The position numbers and the translations under genes were made by a program. The notes under the pieces were generated by a model. It ran no database searches, was not told the origin of the DNA, and worked only from the letters and a program-made list of their open reading frames with translations. A DNA stretch of 64,000 nucleotides, taken from assembly GCA_963714205.1 (NCBI GenBank), contig CAVQNQ010000002.1, forward strand, positions 372,001-436,000, in the 5' to 3' direction. Source of the stretch: CAVQNQ01 sp963714205. Its GTDB lineage: Bacteria > Acidobacteriota > Terriglobia > Bryobacterales > Bryobacteraceae. Below, piece by piece: positions 39,381-47,326 of this stretch; positions within the stretch are counted from its first letter, which is position 1; each line of letters opens with the position of its first letter.

Positions 39381-40151
39381 TTAGAACCCCATCACGTGCA
39401 TGCCGGCGTCCACGAACAGAATGTTGGCGGTGATCCCGCGGCCCAGATCGCTCGCCAGGAACACGGCCGTGTCCGCCACTTCGGCCGGGTCCGTGTTGCG
39501 CCGCAGCGGGGCGCGCGATTCCACGCAATCGAGAATCGACGAAAAATCCTTGATGGCGCGCGCCGAAGCCGTCTTGATGGGTCCCGCCGAAATGGCGTTG
39601 ACGCGGATGCCGCGCGGCCCCAGTTCTCCGGCCAGGTATCGCGTGCAGGCCTCCAGCGCCGCCTTGGCCACGCCCATCACGTTGTAATTGGGAACGAGGC
39701 GCGTGGATCCCAGGTAAGTCAGGGTGGTCAGCGATCCGCCTTCGGTCATCAGCGCGGCGGTTGCGCGCGCCACGGCCACCAGCGAATAAGCGCTCACATC
39801 CTGTGCCAGCAGGAAGCCCGTGCGCCCGGTCTCCAGAAACGGCCGCGTGAGATCCTCGCGATTGGCAAAGGCCAAGCTGTGCACCACGGCGCCGAGCGGG
39901 CGCCCGAGACCGCGAAGAGATTCGGTCAGCGCGGCCAGTTCTTCATCCCTGGTTACATCGCAAGGCAGCACGGCCGCGACGTTCAGTTCCCGCGCAAGAT
40001 CCTCGATGGCCGCTCGCTGGCGCTCTCCGAGATAAGTCAGCGCGAGCGTGGCGCCTTCGCGCGAAAAGGCCTGGGCGATGGAATAAGCCAGGCTCCACTT
40101 GTTGGCGATTCCCAGAATGAGAGCCAGCCGGCCCTCCAGCAGGTTGGACAT
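39381..40151 (-). CDS. fabI: Enoyl-[acyl-carrier-protein] reductase, FabI family
   Basis: It completes each fatty-acid elongation cycle by reducing enoyl-ACP with NADH. The 256-residue short-chain reductase shows the FabI-type nucleotide site ALILGIANKWSLAYSIAQAF, the TYLGSTRLVPNYNVMGVAKAALEA block holding the Tyr-x6-Lys catalytic residues, and RVNAISAGPIKTASA. The Tyr-x6-Lys spacing separates FabI from FabG. The ATG at 40151 has only a weak ribosome-binding site. Confidence 0.96.
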   Translation of the reverse strand: MSNLLEGRLALILGIANKWSLAYSIAQAFSREGATLALTYLGERQRAAIEDLARELNVAAVLPCDVTRDEELAALTESLRGLGRPLGAVVHSLAFANREDLTRPFLETGRTGFLLAQDVSAYSLVAVARATAALMTEGGSLTTLTYLGSTRLVPNYNVMGVAKAALEACTRYLAGELGPRGIRVNAISAGPIKTASARAIKDFSSILDCVESRAPLRRNTDPAEVADTAVFLASDLGRGITANILFVDAGMHVMGF

Positions 40152-40227
40152 GAATAACCCAGTTTACTGGAGATGGGACCCGGCCGGCGCGGCGAAGCCG
40201 TCGGAGCGCGTCTGCACAATCGCAGGG

Positions 40228-40247
40228 AAGGGGCGTTGTCGCCCCTT
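40228..40247. terminator. Perfect hairpin between fabI and the small membrane protein gene
   Basis: AAGGGGCG and CGCCCCTT form an 8-base perfect stem around a TTGT loop, just past the 3' end of the 62-residue membrane-protein gene. No long T-run follows on the minus strand, so it is only a candidate transcript end. Confidence 0.5.
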
Positions 40248-40249
40248 AT

Positions 40250-40417
40250 TTATGGACGCCTCAGGAATCTCGAGTAGAACGCTACGAACACCAAGACGAT
40301 TCCAATATTCACTGTCAGCCGTTCCCAGAATCGGTGTCTGAAGAACACGAAATCTACAGCGACTATGACGGCTGCCATCGCCACCACGTAAAGCACGATA
40401 GCTACTTGTCTGCTCAT
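40250..40417 (-). CDS. Small two-helix membrane protein
   Basis: It has about 55 residues from an ATG at 40417 (preceding SRQVAIVLYVVAMAAVIVAV). Two hydrophobic helices, at about 4-22 and 34-48, are joined by a basic loop with FFRHRFWERL. There is no recognisable family. The start behind AGGGACC is credible; an open frame to 40438 lacks a good site. It is probably a real small protein of the inner membrane with no assignable function. Confidence 0.55.
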   Translation of the reverse strand: MSRQVAIVLYVVAMAAVIVAVDFVFFRHRFWERLTVNIGIVLVFVAFYSRFLRRP

Positions 40418-40521
40418 TTCGGTCCCTGGTTCAATCATAATTCAACGGGCGTCGGTAGCTCCTTGTCGCCCAGATCCTCGACAAGCGACCGCAGGGCGGA
40501 GTCCGCCTTCGGTGTCGGTCG

Positions 40522-41007
40522 TTAAGTGGCCCGCTTCTTCATTGTCTTTTCGAGCAGGCCGGCGTCGCGAAGCAGGGCCTTCAACTCCGTGCGCTCCTCG
40601 GCGGTCAGATCGTCGCCGGGTCCCCGCACAGGGCCGCCGGCGAGACCCACAATGTCCATGGCGGATTTCAGAACACCGACGTAGAGGTGACCGGCGGTGT
40701 ATTCGGGCAGGACCCAAGGGTCGCGACCACGGCGCCGCGCACAGATTCCTGCGAATTCGTAGAGCGGGGCGATCTTGGCCATAATCTCGCGGACGCGAAG
40801 GAAATTGCAGGCATCCGCGGCTTCCAGCAGGTCCAACGACAACTCCGGCGCAAAGTTGGCCGTCATGGAGATGAAGCCGGGACAGCCGAGAGCCGCCGTG
40901 TAGGCGAATTGCAGGTCGCCGAGTCCGCACAGCACGGTCATCTTCGCCGGGTCGATCGCATCCCTCATCTTCTTGTAGTGGAGCCACCCGGCGCGGGCTC
41001 GAGCCAT
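40522..41007 (-). pseudogene. C-terminal remnant of a dihydrodipicolinate synthase family gene
   Basis: The 161 codons match the second half of DapA/N-acetylneuraminate-lyase type aldolases: MTVLCGLGDLQFAYTAALGCPGFISMTANFAPE, then a helical C-terminal part. The N-terminal half, with the barrel strands and the Schiff-base lysine that normally lies around residue 160, is missing. The frame begins abruptly near 41000, where a plus-strand fragment starts. It is best read as a broken gene left by a deletion or rearrangement. Confidence 0.7.
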
Positions 41008-41168
41008 GCTGGCCCACTACCGGAACCGGCTCCGGATGGCGGAGAAGCTGGGGCTGCTCCGGCTCCGGGAAGTCTTCCAGCAGATCGTCGATACGAAGGA
41101 ATGGCTTTTAGTCCATGGCGGGCTCGCTCAGGCTGGAGATCCGGCCGGCAGATATTTGTATAGCTGAA
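41006..41168 (+). pseudogene. Unrecognised gene fragment
   Basis: From ATG at 41006 to TGA at 41168 the frame codes 53 residues, mostly a basic amphipathic helix (HYRNRLRMAEKLGLLRLREVF) followed by TKEWLLVHGGLA. I recognise no family. It abuts the dapA-like remnant on the other strand and looks like the tail of a longer gene cut by the same event. It is not certain to be expressed. Confidence 0.3.
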
Positions 41169-41182
41169 CAGGAGAAAACAAC

Positions 41183-41355
41183 GTGAAGATTGCCGTACCT
41201 ACAAACGATGGCTTATCGATTCCGAAGCCCTTAAACAAGCCGGCGTGCGCGAGGTGATCGTTGCCAGTCCCGGCCCGGTCGAGGAGCGGGTCCAAGCCTA
41301 TTTGAAAGGCGAGCTGACTGGCACGACTGAGAGCTTCTGTCACTGCAGCCATTAG
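41183..41355 (+). pseudogene. Decayed NifX/NifB-domain (molybdenum-iron cofactor-binding) gene
   Basis: A good AGGAG site precedes a GTG at 41183 and the start KIAVPTNDGLSI, the typical opening of small NifX/NifB-domain proteins. The frame then meets a stop at 41257. The family's tail, EALKQAGVREVIVASPGPVEERVQAYLKGELTG and a Cys-His-rich end, continues one frame off to a TAG at 41355. The middle of the domain is missing and the join is frameshifted. It is a clear pseudogene of a protein of about 110 residues. Confidence 0.75.
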
Positions 41356-41489
41356 AAGATCCCGCGGGAGCCTTATCGGCCGAGCAGGTCTTCGCTGTCC
41401 TCGGCAAGCGGCCGCGACGGCTTGATCAGGGGGCGATCCGGGCGTGGCCGTTTGCAACGCCGCGCGGGCGGCGGTATTCTGGCGCTGTG

Positions 41490-41675
41490 ATGGCCGGCGA
41501 TCCCCCGCTTCCCGAGTACAGCGAAGACGGCGTGGATCTTTCGCTCATCCGCTGGACGCTTTCGCTAACGCCTCTGGAGCGCCTGGAGTTTTTGGAAGAC
41601 CGGATCGACGACATCCTGGAGATTCGCGAACTGAATGCAAAGAGATCGGCTGATAACGATCCTCCGGGATCTTAG
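41490..41675 (+). CDS. Small acidic protein, putative partner of the nucleotidyltransferase
   Basis: It is 61 residues from ATG at 41490 (a GTG three bases earlier is also possible). The core DLSLIRWTLSLTPLERLEFLEDRIDDILEIRELN is a predicted acidic helix pair. Small proteins with this type of sequence sit before minimal nucleotidyltransferases in other bacteria, as far as I recall. It overlaps the next gene by 41 bases in another frame, which implies translational coupling. It may be the antitoxin or neutralising partner; the function is inferred. Confidence 0.55.
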   Translation: MAGDPPLPEYSEDGVDLSLIRWTLSLTPLERLEFLEDRIDDILEIRELNAKRSADNDPPGS

Positions 41676-42129
41676 GAGAAGAGAAGTTCAGTTCGTCGTG
41701 GTTGGCGGCATGGCCGCGATCCTGAATGGCGCGCCGGTTCAAACCTACGACATCGATTTGGTTTACTCGCGAGAGCCGGCGAATCTCGGCCGCCTGCTGA
41801 AGTTTCTGGATGAGGCGGACGCCATTTTCAGGATTCAGCCGCAAAGGCGATTGCAGCCCAACGCCACCCAGCTCGCGGCCGGCGGCCATCTCAACTTGCT
41901 GACGCGTTACGGACCAGTCGACTTGCTCGGCGCCATCGGCCGCGGCTTAGGCTTTGCGGACCTGCTGCCGCATTCGATCGAAATGAGTATCGGCGAGGGG
42001 CTGGCTATCCGTGTTCTCAACCTGGAGACCATCATCGCCATCAAGGAACAGCTTGCCTCGGAAAAGGATCTCGCGGCGCTGCCGATACTCCGGCGGACGC
42101 TCGAAGAGATGAAGAAGCGGCCCACTTGA
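41635..42129 (+). CDS. Nucleotidyltransferase-fold protein (AbiEii/MNT-like)
   Basis: The 164 residues carry the DNA polymerase beta-type nucleotidyltransferase motif: VVVGGMAAILNGAPVQTYDIDLVY, that is, a G-G helix with the acidic pair DxD. The rest is helical and ends in KDLAALPILRRTLEEM. Such single-domain enzymes occur in toxin-antitoxin pairs such as HepT/MNT and AbiE, where they transfer AMP or another nucleotide to a partner protein or tRNA. The preceding gene overlaps it by 41 bases. It lies in a region of broken genes that looks horizontally acquired. Confidence 0.75.
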   Translation: MQRDRLITILRDLRRREVQFVVVGGMAAILNGAPVQTYDIDLVYSREPANLGRLLKFLDEADAIFRIQPQRRLQPNATQLAAGGHLNLLTRYGPVDLLGAIGRGLGFADLLPHSIEMSIGEGLAIRVLNLETIIAIKEQLASEKDLAALPILRRTLEEMKKRPT

Positions 42130-42221
42130 AGAACTTGCCGCGGCTCCTCCAGCGTGCCGGTTGAGTCTCTTTTCCGGCAAACCGGGTTATCGATGGGCGA
42201 TCTCGCGCAGGACCTGCGCGC

Positions 42222-43436
42222 CTATGTCGTCGCGGCCTTATGCGCCATATCGGCGATCTCGGTGCCGATGGCCAGCGCCGCGGTGGCCGCCGGGCTGGGC
42301 GCGTTCAGGACGTGCAGCGCGTTGGACCGCGAGATGAAGCGGAAGTCCTGCACCAGGTCGCCCTCTGGGCTGATGGCTTGCGCGCGCACGCCGGCGCCGC
42401 CGGTAGACAGGTCGGCAGCTTCGATCTCCGGAACCAGGCGCTGGAGCGAGCGGCAGAACAGCGCGCGGCTGAAAGAGCGGCGCAGCTCGAACCACGCCAT
42501 CGAGGGATAACGGCGCATGAAGCGCCAGAAACCGCCGTACGAAAGCGCGTCGAACAGGTCGCCGGGCTGGAAATCGATCTTGCGGTAGCCTTCGCGGGCG
42601 AAAGCCAGCACCGCGTTTGGGCCGGCCTCGACGCCGCCGCGAATCAGCCGCGTGAAGTGCACTCCCAGGAACGGAAAGGCGGGATCGGGCACGGGATAAA
42701 TCAGATGCCGGACCAGGTGCTGGCGCTCGGAGCGGATCTTGTAGTATTCGCCGCGGAAGGGGAGGATGCGTATCTCGCGGCGCTCGCCGGCCAGCTCCGC
42801 CACGCGGTCGCAGTGCAGGCCCGCGCAGTTGATGATGAAATCGGCCGCAAACTCGCCGGCGGGCGTTTCAGCGACCCATCCGGAACCGGAAGAGCGCAGG
42901 CGGAGGACGCGCGCGCCGGTGATCACGCGGCAGCCGGCCGTCGAGAGGCGCGCCACCAGCGCGGCACAGACGCCGGCGTAATCCACGATGCCCTCCTGCG
43001 GCACGCGCAGCGCGGCCACGCCGCCCACGTGCGGCTCGATTTCACGCATCTCGGCGGGGCCTAGCCAGCGCAGGCCCTCGAGTCCGTTGGCGCGCCCGCG
43101 CGCTTCGAGGTCGCGGAGCCGCGGCACCTCCGCGTCGTCGGCGGCCACCACGATTTTCCCGCAGATCTCGTGCGCGATGCCGTTTTCCTGGCAGAACGCC
43201 ACCATCTGGCGGATGCCCGAAACCGCCAGGCGCGCTTTGGCCGATCCCGGTTTGTAATACAAGCCGGAATGCAGCACGCCGCTGTTATGGCCGGTCTGGT
43301 GCTGACCCACCTGGCTTTCCTTTTCTAGAACGGCGATGCGGGCGCCGGGAAACCGCTCGCCCAAACGGTAGGCAGTGGCTAATCCGACGATGCCGCCGCC
43401 AATGACGATTACGCTGCGAGAATTCAGGGGTTCCAA
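42222..43436 (-). CDS. lhgO: L-2-hydroxyglutarate oxidase
   Basis: This FAD-dependent enzyme oxidises L-2-hydroxyglutarate to 2-oxoglutarate. The 404 residues begin with the FAD site VIVIGGGIVGLATAYRL and continue with HQTGHNSGVLHSGLYYKPGS, a block characteristic of LhgO. Near the C-terminus are LSTGGAGVRAQAISPEGDLVQDF and NAPSPAATAALAIG. The start is a TTG at 43436 by open-frame reasoning; the ribosome-binding site is weak. It is divergent from the ATP-grasp-like gene. Confidence 0.92.
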   Translation of the reverse strand: MEPLNSRSVIVIGGGIVGLATAYRLGERFPGARIAVLEKESQVGQHQTGHNSGVLHSGLYYKPGSAKARLAVSGIRQMVAFCQENGIAHEICGKIVVAADDAEVPRLRDLEARGRANGLEGLRWLGPAEMREIEPHVGGVAALRVPQEGIVDYAGVCAALVARLSTAGCRVITGARVLRLRSSGSGWVAETPAGEFAADFIINCAGLHCDRVAELAGERREIRILPFRGEYYKIRSERQHLVRHLIYPVPDPAFPFLGVHFTRLIRGGVEAGPNAVLAFAREGYRKIDFQPGDLFDALSYGGFWRFMRRYPSMAWFELRRSFSRALFCRSLQRLVPEIEAADLSTGGAGVRAQAISPEGDLVQDFRFISRSNALHVLNAPSPAATAALAIGTEIADMAHKAATT

Positions 43437-43671
43437 ATTCGAGTGTAACGCCGCGGGATTTCCCGGCCAGGGGGGCTGGAGTTACGCGACTTTCGCCGGA
43501 TTTCGCCCCAGCGCGCCGGGCCGGGCCAAGTTGCGGGGTCCCCTTAACAAACCCGTGAATGGCTGCAAATGACTGAAATTGAGTAACTTATATCAGAAAT
43601 GCGCGCGACGAATCTATCGTTTTGCGCACTTCTGTGGGATACTCAATTATAGAACAGGTTTTCAAGCCAGA

Positions 43672-45024
43672 ATGTCCCAGTTGGACGAGGCAGTAGCCAG
43701 GTATAACCGCCTTTTAGAAAGCGGACCGTATCGCGACCTTGGATGGGTCGACGAGCTCCATGAGAGCATGGAGAGCGCCAAGCTTTCGGCGGGCGGGCGC
43801 CTGATCTGTCCATTTCTGCGGCCAAACTTCATTTCACGCCGCCAGTACGATTCGCTGGTGAAGACCGGCGAGGCGCTGATCGGCGCCATCGACCGCATGG
43901 AACAGATGGTGCTGGCCAGCCCGGCGCTGCTGGCGCGCCTGGAACTGCTGCCGGCGGAGAAGATGCTGGCCTCCATCGATCCGGGCTATCAGGCGCTCGA
44001 AGTGGCCGCCCGCCTGGATTCGCACCTGTGCAACGGAAACCTGCACTTCGTGCAGTACAACGCCGATTCGCCCACCGGCGCGGGCTACGCGGACGAGCTG
44101 GCCGATCTGTTCTACGAAACGCCGCCCGTCAAGGAGTTCCGCAAGAAATATAACCTGACGCGCACGGGCAGCCGCATGCACCTTTTGGAAGCGCTGCTCA
44201 AATCCTATAAGCAGTTCGGCGGCGATAAGAAGCCCAACATCGCCATCGTGGAGTTCCGGCCGGCCTACCACGCCGGCCAGAGCGAGTACGAGCTGTTTCG
44301 CGATTCCTTCCGCGCGGAAGGCTACGCGGTCGAGATCGTGGCGCCGGAACAACTGGAATACCGCAATCGCACGCTGCGCAAGGGAAACTTCGACATCGAC
44401 GTGGTCTACCGGCGGCTGGGCGTGCAGGAGTTTTTGACCCGCTTCGACCTGACGCACCCGCTGGTGCAGGCCTACCGCGATCGCACCGTCTGCGTGGTGA
44501 ACAGCTTCCGCTCCGAGCTGGCCCACAAGAAAGCCATGTTCGCGCTGCTGACGGACGAGGCGCTGACGGCCAAGTTCCCCGCCGCGGAGCGCAAAGCCAT
44601 CCGCGATCACCTGCCGTGGACGCGGCTGGTGGCGGCCACCAAGACGACTTACGGCGATCAGACCGTGGATTTGCCCGAGTTCATCGTCCAGAGCCGCGAG
44701 CGGCTGGCGCTGAAGCCCAACGACGATTACAGCGACCTGCACACCTACCTGGGCTGGGAAATGGATGCATCCGAATGGGAACGCGCGCTGAAGCAGGCCA
44801 CGCGCGCGCCCTACGTGGTGCAGGAGCGCGTGGAACCGGTGCGCTCGGTATTCCCGCTGATGAGCTTCGGCACTATGGAATTCCGCGAGCTGCAGGTGGA
44901 CGTGCACCCGCACGCCTACCTGGGCAAGGTCCAGGGCTGCTCGAGCTGGCTTTCCACCGGCAAGAGCGGATTCTCCTCGGCCGCGGGCATTGTGCCGACG
45001 TTCATCCTCGAACCCAAGCCATAG
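43672..45024 (+). CDS. ATP-grasp-like protein of unknown substrate
   Basis: From the ATG at 43672 it is 450 residues. Parts resemble circularly permuted ATP-grasp or glutathionylspermidine-synthase-like enzymes: NADSPTGAGYADELADLFYE, then VNSFRSELAHKKAMFALLTDE. Later LKPNDDYSDLHTYLGWEMDASEW supplies a lysine-plus-acidic loop and RAPYVVQERV a final strand. Such enzymes join carboxyl and amino groups using ATP. No neighbour suggests the substrate. The frame is open further upstream to 43579, but that stretch is AT-rich and lacks features of a coding extension. Confidence 0.6.
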   Translation: MSQLDEAVARYNRLLESGPYRDLGWVDELHESMESAKLSAGGRLICPFLRPNFISRRQYDSLVKTGEALIGAIDRMEQMVLASPALLARLELLPAEKMLASIDPGYQALEVAARLDSHLCNGNLHFVQYNADSPTGAGYADELADLFYETPPVKEFRKKYNLTRTGSRMHLLEALLKSYKQFGGDKKPNIAIVEFRPAYHAGQSEYELFRDSFRAEGYAVEIVAPEQLEYRNRTLRKGNFDIDVVYRRLGVQEFLTRFDLTHPLVQAYRDRTVCVVNSFRSELAHKKAMFALLTDEALTAKFPAAERKAIRDHLPWTRLVAATKTTYGDQTVDLPEFIVQSRERLALKPNDDYSDLHTYLGWEMDASEWERALKQATRAPYVVQERVEPVRSVFPLMSFGTMEFRELQVDVHPHAYLGKVQGCSSWLSTGKSGFSSAAGIVPTFILEPKP

Positions 45025-45165
45025 CCGCGACGCCTTTTACAGCAGCGGGCAAAAGCGCTACATTGAGTTCTACTACCATGCGTTCCATCGTGCGCCGTCG
45101 AGCGCGCTGAAACGGCCGCCCGGCGCGATGCGGCGGGCAAAAGAAGTCCGGAGGTGTTCCACAGC

Positions 45166-46275
45166 ATGCGATTCTCACGTCGAAATTTCTTCAGCCTGGC
45201 TGCGGCCGCCGCGGCTGGGTCCCGAGGCGTGCTCTCGGCGCAACCACCGGCGCAGGCGCCCCCGCAGAAACAGGCTCCTAACCTGGAACCCTGGACCAGC
45301 CAGCCTCAGCCGTACCCGTATTACGCGACCCGGTCCACCGTAGCCATCGCCAAGGGCGATAACCGGCGCAAACTCGTCGAGGACGCGCTGGTGGCCATCG
45401 ACGACCAGATCCGGCCCGTCCTGAAGACCAAGAAATACGTCTTGATCAAGCCCAATTGCGTCAGTGCGGTGCCGCTCGGAACCACCAATCCGGATGCGCT
45501 CATGGGGGTCATCGATTACCTCGCGCCGCGCTTCAAAGGCCCGATCGTCATCGGCGAAGCCTCCGGCAACACGCTCGGCAATTTCGACGCGCTCGGTTAT
45601 AAGAAAGTCATTTCCGAGTACCCCCGCCGCAGCGTGACGCTGGTGGATTTCAACCGCGAGGCGAAATACCAGATCGTGGCCGTGCTCGACTATAACGCCC
45701 ACGTGATTCCGGTGCGGCTGGCGGCACGCATGTTCGATACCGACGCCTACATCATCTCCTGCTCGGTCATGAAGACGCACAACGCCGCCATCGCGACCAT
45801 GGCTGTAAAGAACATGGTTCTCGGCGGGCCGCTATCCAGCCCCCCGGGCGAAACGCCGCGCTGGAGCGACAAGCGCAAGTTCCACGTGGGCGTGCGTATG
45901 ATGCAGGTCAACATGATGCTGACCGCCCAGAAGCTGAGGCCCTGCTGGGGCGCCGCGGTTATCGACGGCTACGAAGGCATGGAGGGCAACGGGCCGCATG
46001 CCGGAACCCCGGTGCCCCACCGCATAGCGATCGCCTCGACCGATTACATCGCGGCCGACCGGACCGGTTTGGAAGCCATGGGCATCGATCCCGAGTGGGT
46101 CGGCTATCTTCTCTTCTCTTACCAGATAGGTTTGGGGCAATACGACCTGAACAAGATCGATATCCGCGGCCAGAAGCTCGCCGACGTCAAGCGCAAGTAC
46201 CTCTTGCACCCGGACATCGATCTGCAGAAGCGCTGGATGGGGCCCATGGAGGAACTCCCTCCCCGGCTGGGATAA
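45166..46275 (+). CDS. DUF362 protein with Tat signal
   Basis: The 369-residue product starts MRFSRRNFFSLAAAAAAGSRGVLSAQ, a twin-arginine leader, so it is exported folded. The DUF362 core has KKYVLIKPNCVSA, DAYIISCSVMKTHN and MAVKNMVLGGP. DUF362 is often found with iron-sulfur domains, but none is attached here. The function is not known. The ATG at 45166 has GGAGGTG about 9 bases before it, and the frame opening at 45154 begins inside that site. Confidence 0.85.
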   Translation: MRFSRRNFFSLAAAAAAGSRGVLSAQPPAQAPPQKQAPNLEPWTSQPQPYPYYATRSTVAIAKGDNRRKLVEDALVAIDDQIRPVLKTKKYVLIKPNCVSAVPLGTTNPDALMGVIDYLAPRFKGPIVIGEASGNTLGNFDALGYKKVISEYPRRSVTLVDFNREAKYQIVAVLDYNAHVIPVRLAARMFDTDAYIISCSVMKTHNAAIATMAVKNMVLGGPLSSPPGETPRWSDKRKFHVGVRMMQVNMMLTAQKLRPCWGAAVIDGYEGMEGNGPHAGTPVPHRIAIASTDYIAADRTGLEAMGIDPEWVGYLLFSYQIGLGQYDLNKIDIRGQKLADVKRKYLLHPDIDLQKRWMGPMEELPPRLG

Positions 46276-46309
46276 GCCGAATACAATTTCGAATCGAGGA
46301 GTAAGGACA

Positions 46310-47290
46310 ATGGCGAATTATTTGAGCGTTCGTTCCGCCGCCAGGCGCTTGCAGCCGCTGGTTATGGCAATCCTGGCGGGTTCGTTTTTTCTGGCGCAGG
46401 CCTGGGGACAAGTGTTCACCATGACCCGCGAACAGTTGATCAAATACACGGCCAAGAATCCCTATGAGCGTTATGCGGACGGAAGGCCGAAGGTGCCGGA
46501 TGCGCTCCTCGAGAAATTCAAGGATATGTCCTCCGAGGAGATCGGCCTCGGGCGCGGCGGTTTCCCCAATCAATTCGTAGGCGACCTGCAGGTTCTCCAT
46601 CCGGATAGGAAACTGATCGGCCGGGCGTTGACGCTGCTGCTGATGCCCACGCGTGCCGATATCACGGAGGTGGACGCGGCGGAGTGGAAGGCGCAAGGCA
46701 ACCAGCGGCCGCGCGATCACCAGAATGCCCTGGACATGCTCCAGCCCGGCGACGTCTTCGTGGTGGATGTCTTCGGAAGCGTCGCCGCGGGCGGCATTAT
46801 CGGCGACAACCTGGCATATTACATCATGAAAACGACCGGCGCCGGTTTTGTTATCGACGGGGCCATCCGCGATCTGGACGGCATCTCGCCCTTACACGAC
46901 CTGTCGGGATACTACAGGGCCGCCGTGCCGCCGGCCATCCACAATGTTTTCGTCGCGGGCATCAATATCCCGGTGAGGATCGGGAATGCCACGGTGATGC
47001 CCGGTGACGTGGTGTTCGGCGATAGCGAGGGCGTTTCGTTTATCCCGCCGCACCTGGTGCAGGGGATCGTTACCGAAGCCCAGGTGACGCACATCCACGA
47101 CGAGTGGACCAAAAAGAAATTCGACGAAGGCAAGTACAAATCGACCGATATCTACAGCCGCCCGCGGGATCCCGCGCTGCTCAAGGAATATGAGGACTAT
47201 CTCAAGCAGAAATTGGGCCCGCAAGCATACGAAGAGTATCTCAAGCAGCGGCCGGCCGGGCCGCCCGCGGCGCCGCAAAGGCAGCCCTAG
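46310..47290 (+). CDS. Exported RraA-family protein
   Basis: RraA-like proteins include regulators of RNase E and metal-dependent 4-hydroxy-4-methyl-2-oxoglutarate aldolases. The 326 residues begin with a signal peptide (about 1-33, hydrophobic AILAGSFFLAQAWGQ). The RraA core follows: GDVFVVDVFGSVAAGGIIGDNLAYYIMKTTGAGFVIDGAIRDLDGI with the G-D and R-D motifs of the aldolase site. A charged C-terminal extension ends in a proline-rich tail. Export of this fold is unusual and excludes an RNase E role. It follows the DUF362 gene by 34 bases and may be co-transcribed. Confidence 0.8.
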   Translation: MANYLSVRSAARRLQPLVMAILAGSFFLAQAWGQVFTMTREQLIKYTAKNPYERYADGRPKVPDALLEKFKDMSSEEIGLGRGGFPNQFVGDLQVLHPDRKLIGRALTLLLMPTRADITEVDAAEWKAQGNQRPRDHQNALDMLQPGDVFVVDVFGSVAAGGIIGDNLAYYIMKTTGAGFVIDGAIRDLDGISPLHDLSGYYRAAVPPAIHNVFVAGINIPVRIGNATVMPGDVVFGDSEGVSFIPPHLVQGIVTEAQVTHIHDEWTKKKFDEGKYKSTDIYSRPRDPALLKEYEDYLKQKLGPQAYEEYLKQRPAGPPAAPQRQP

Positions 47291-47326
47291 CGGCAGGGTG
47301 CGGCGCGCCTGCGATACTGATAAGGG

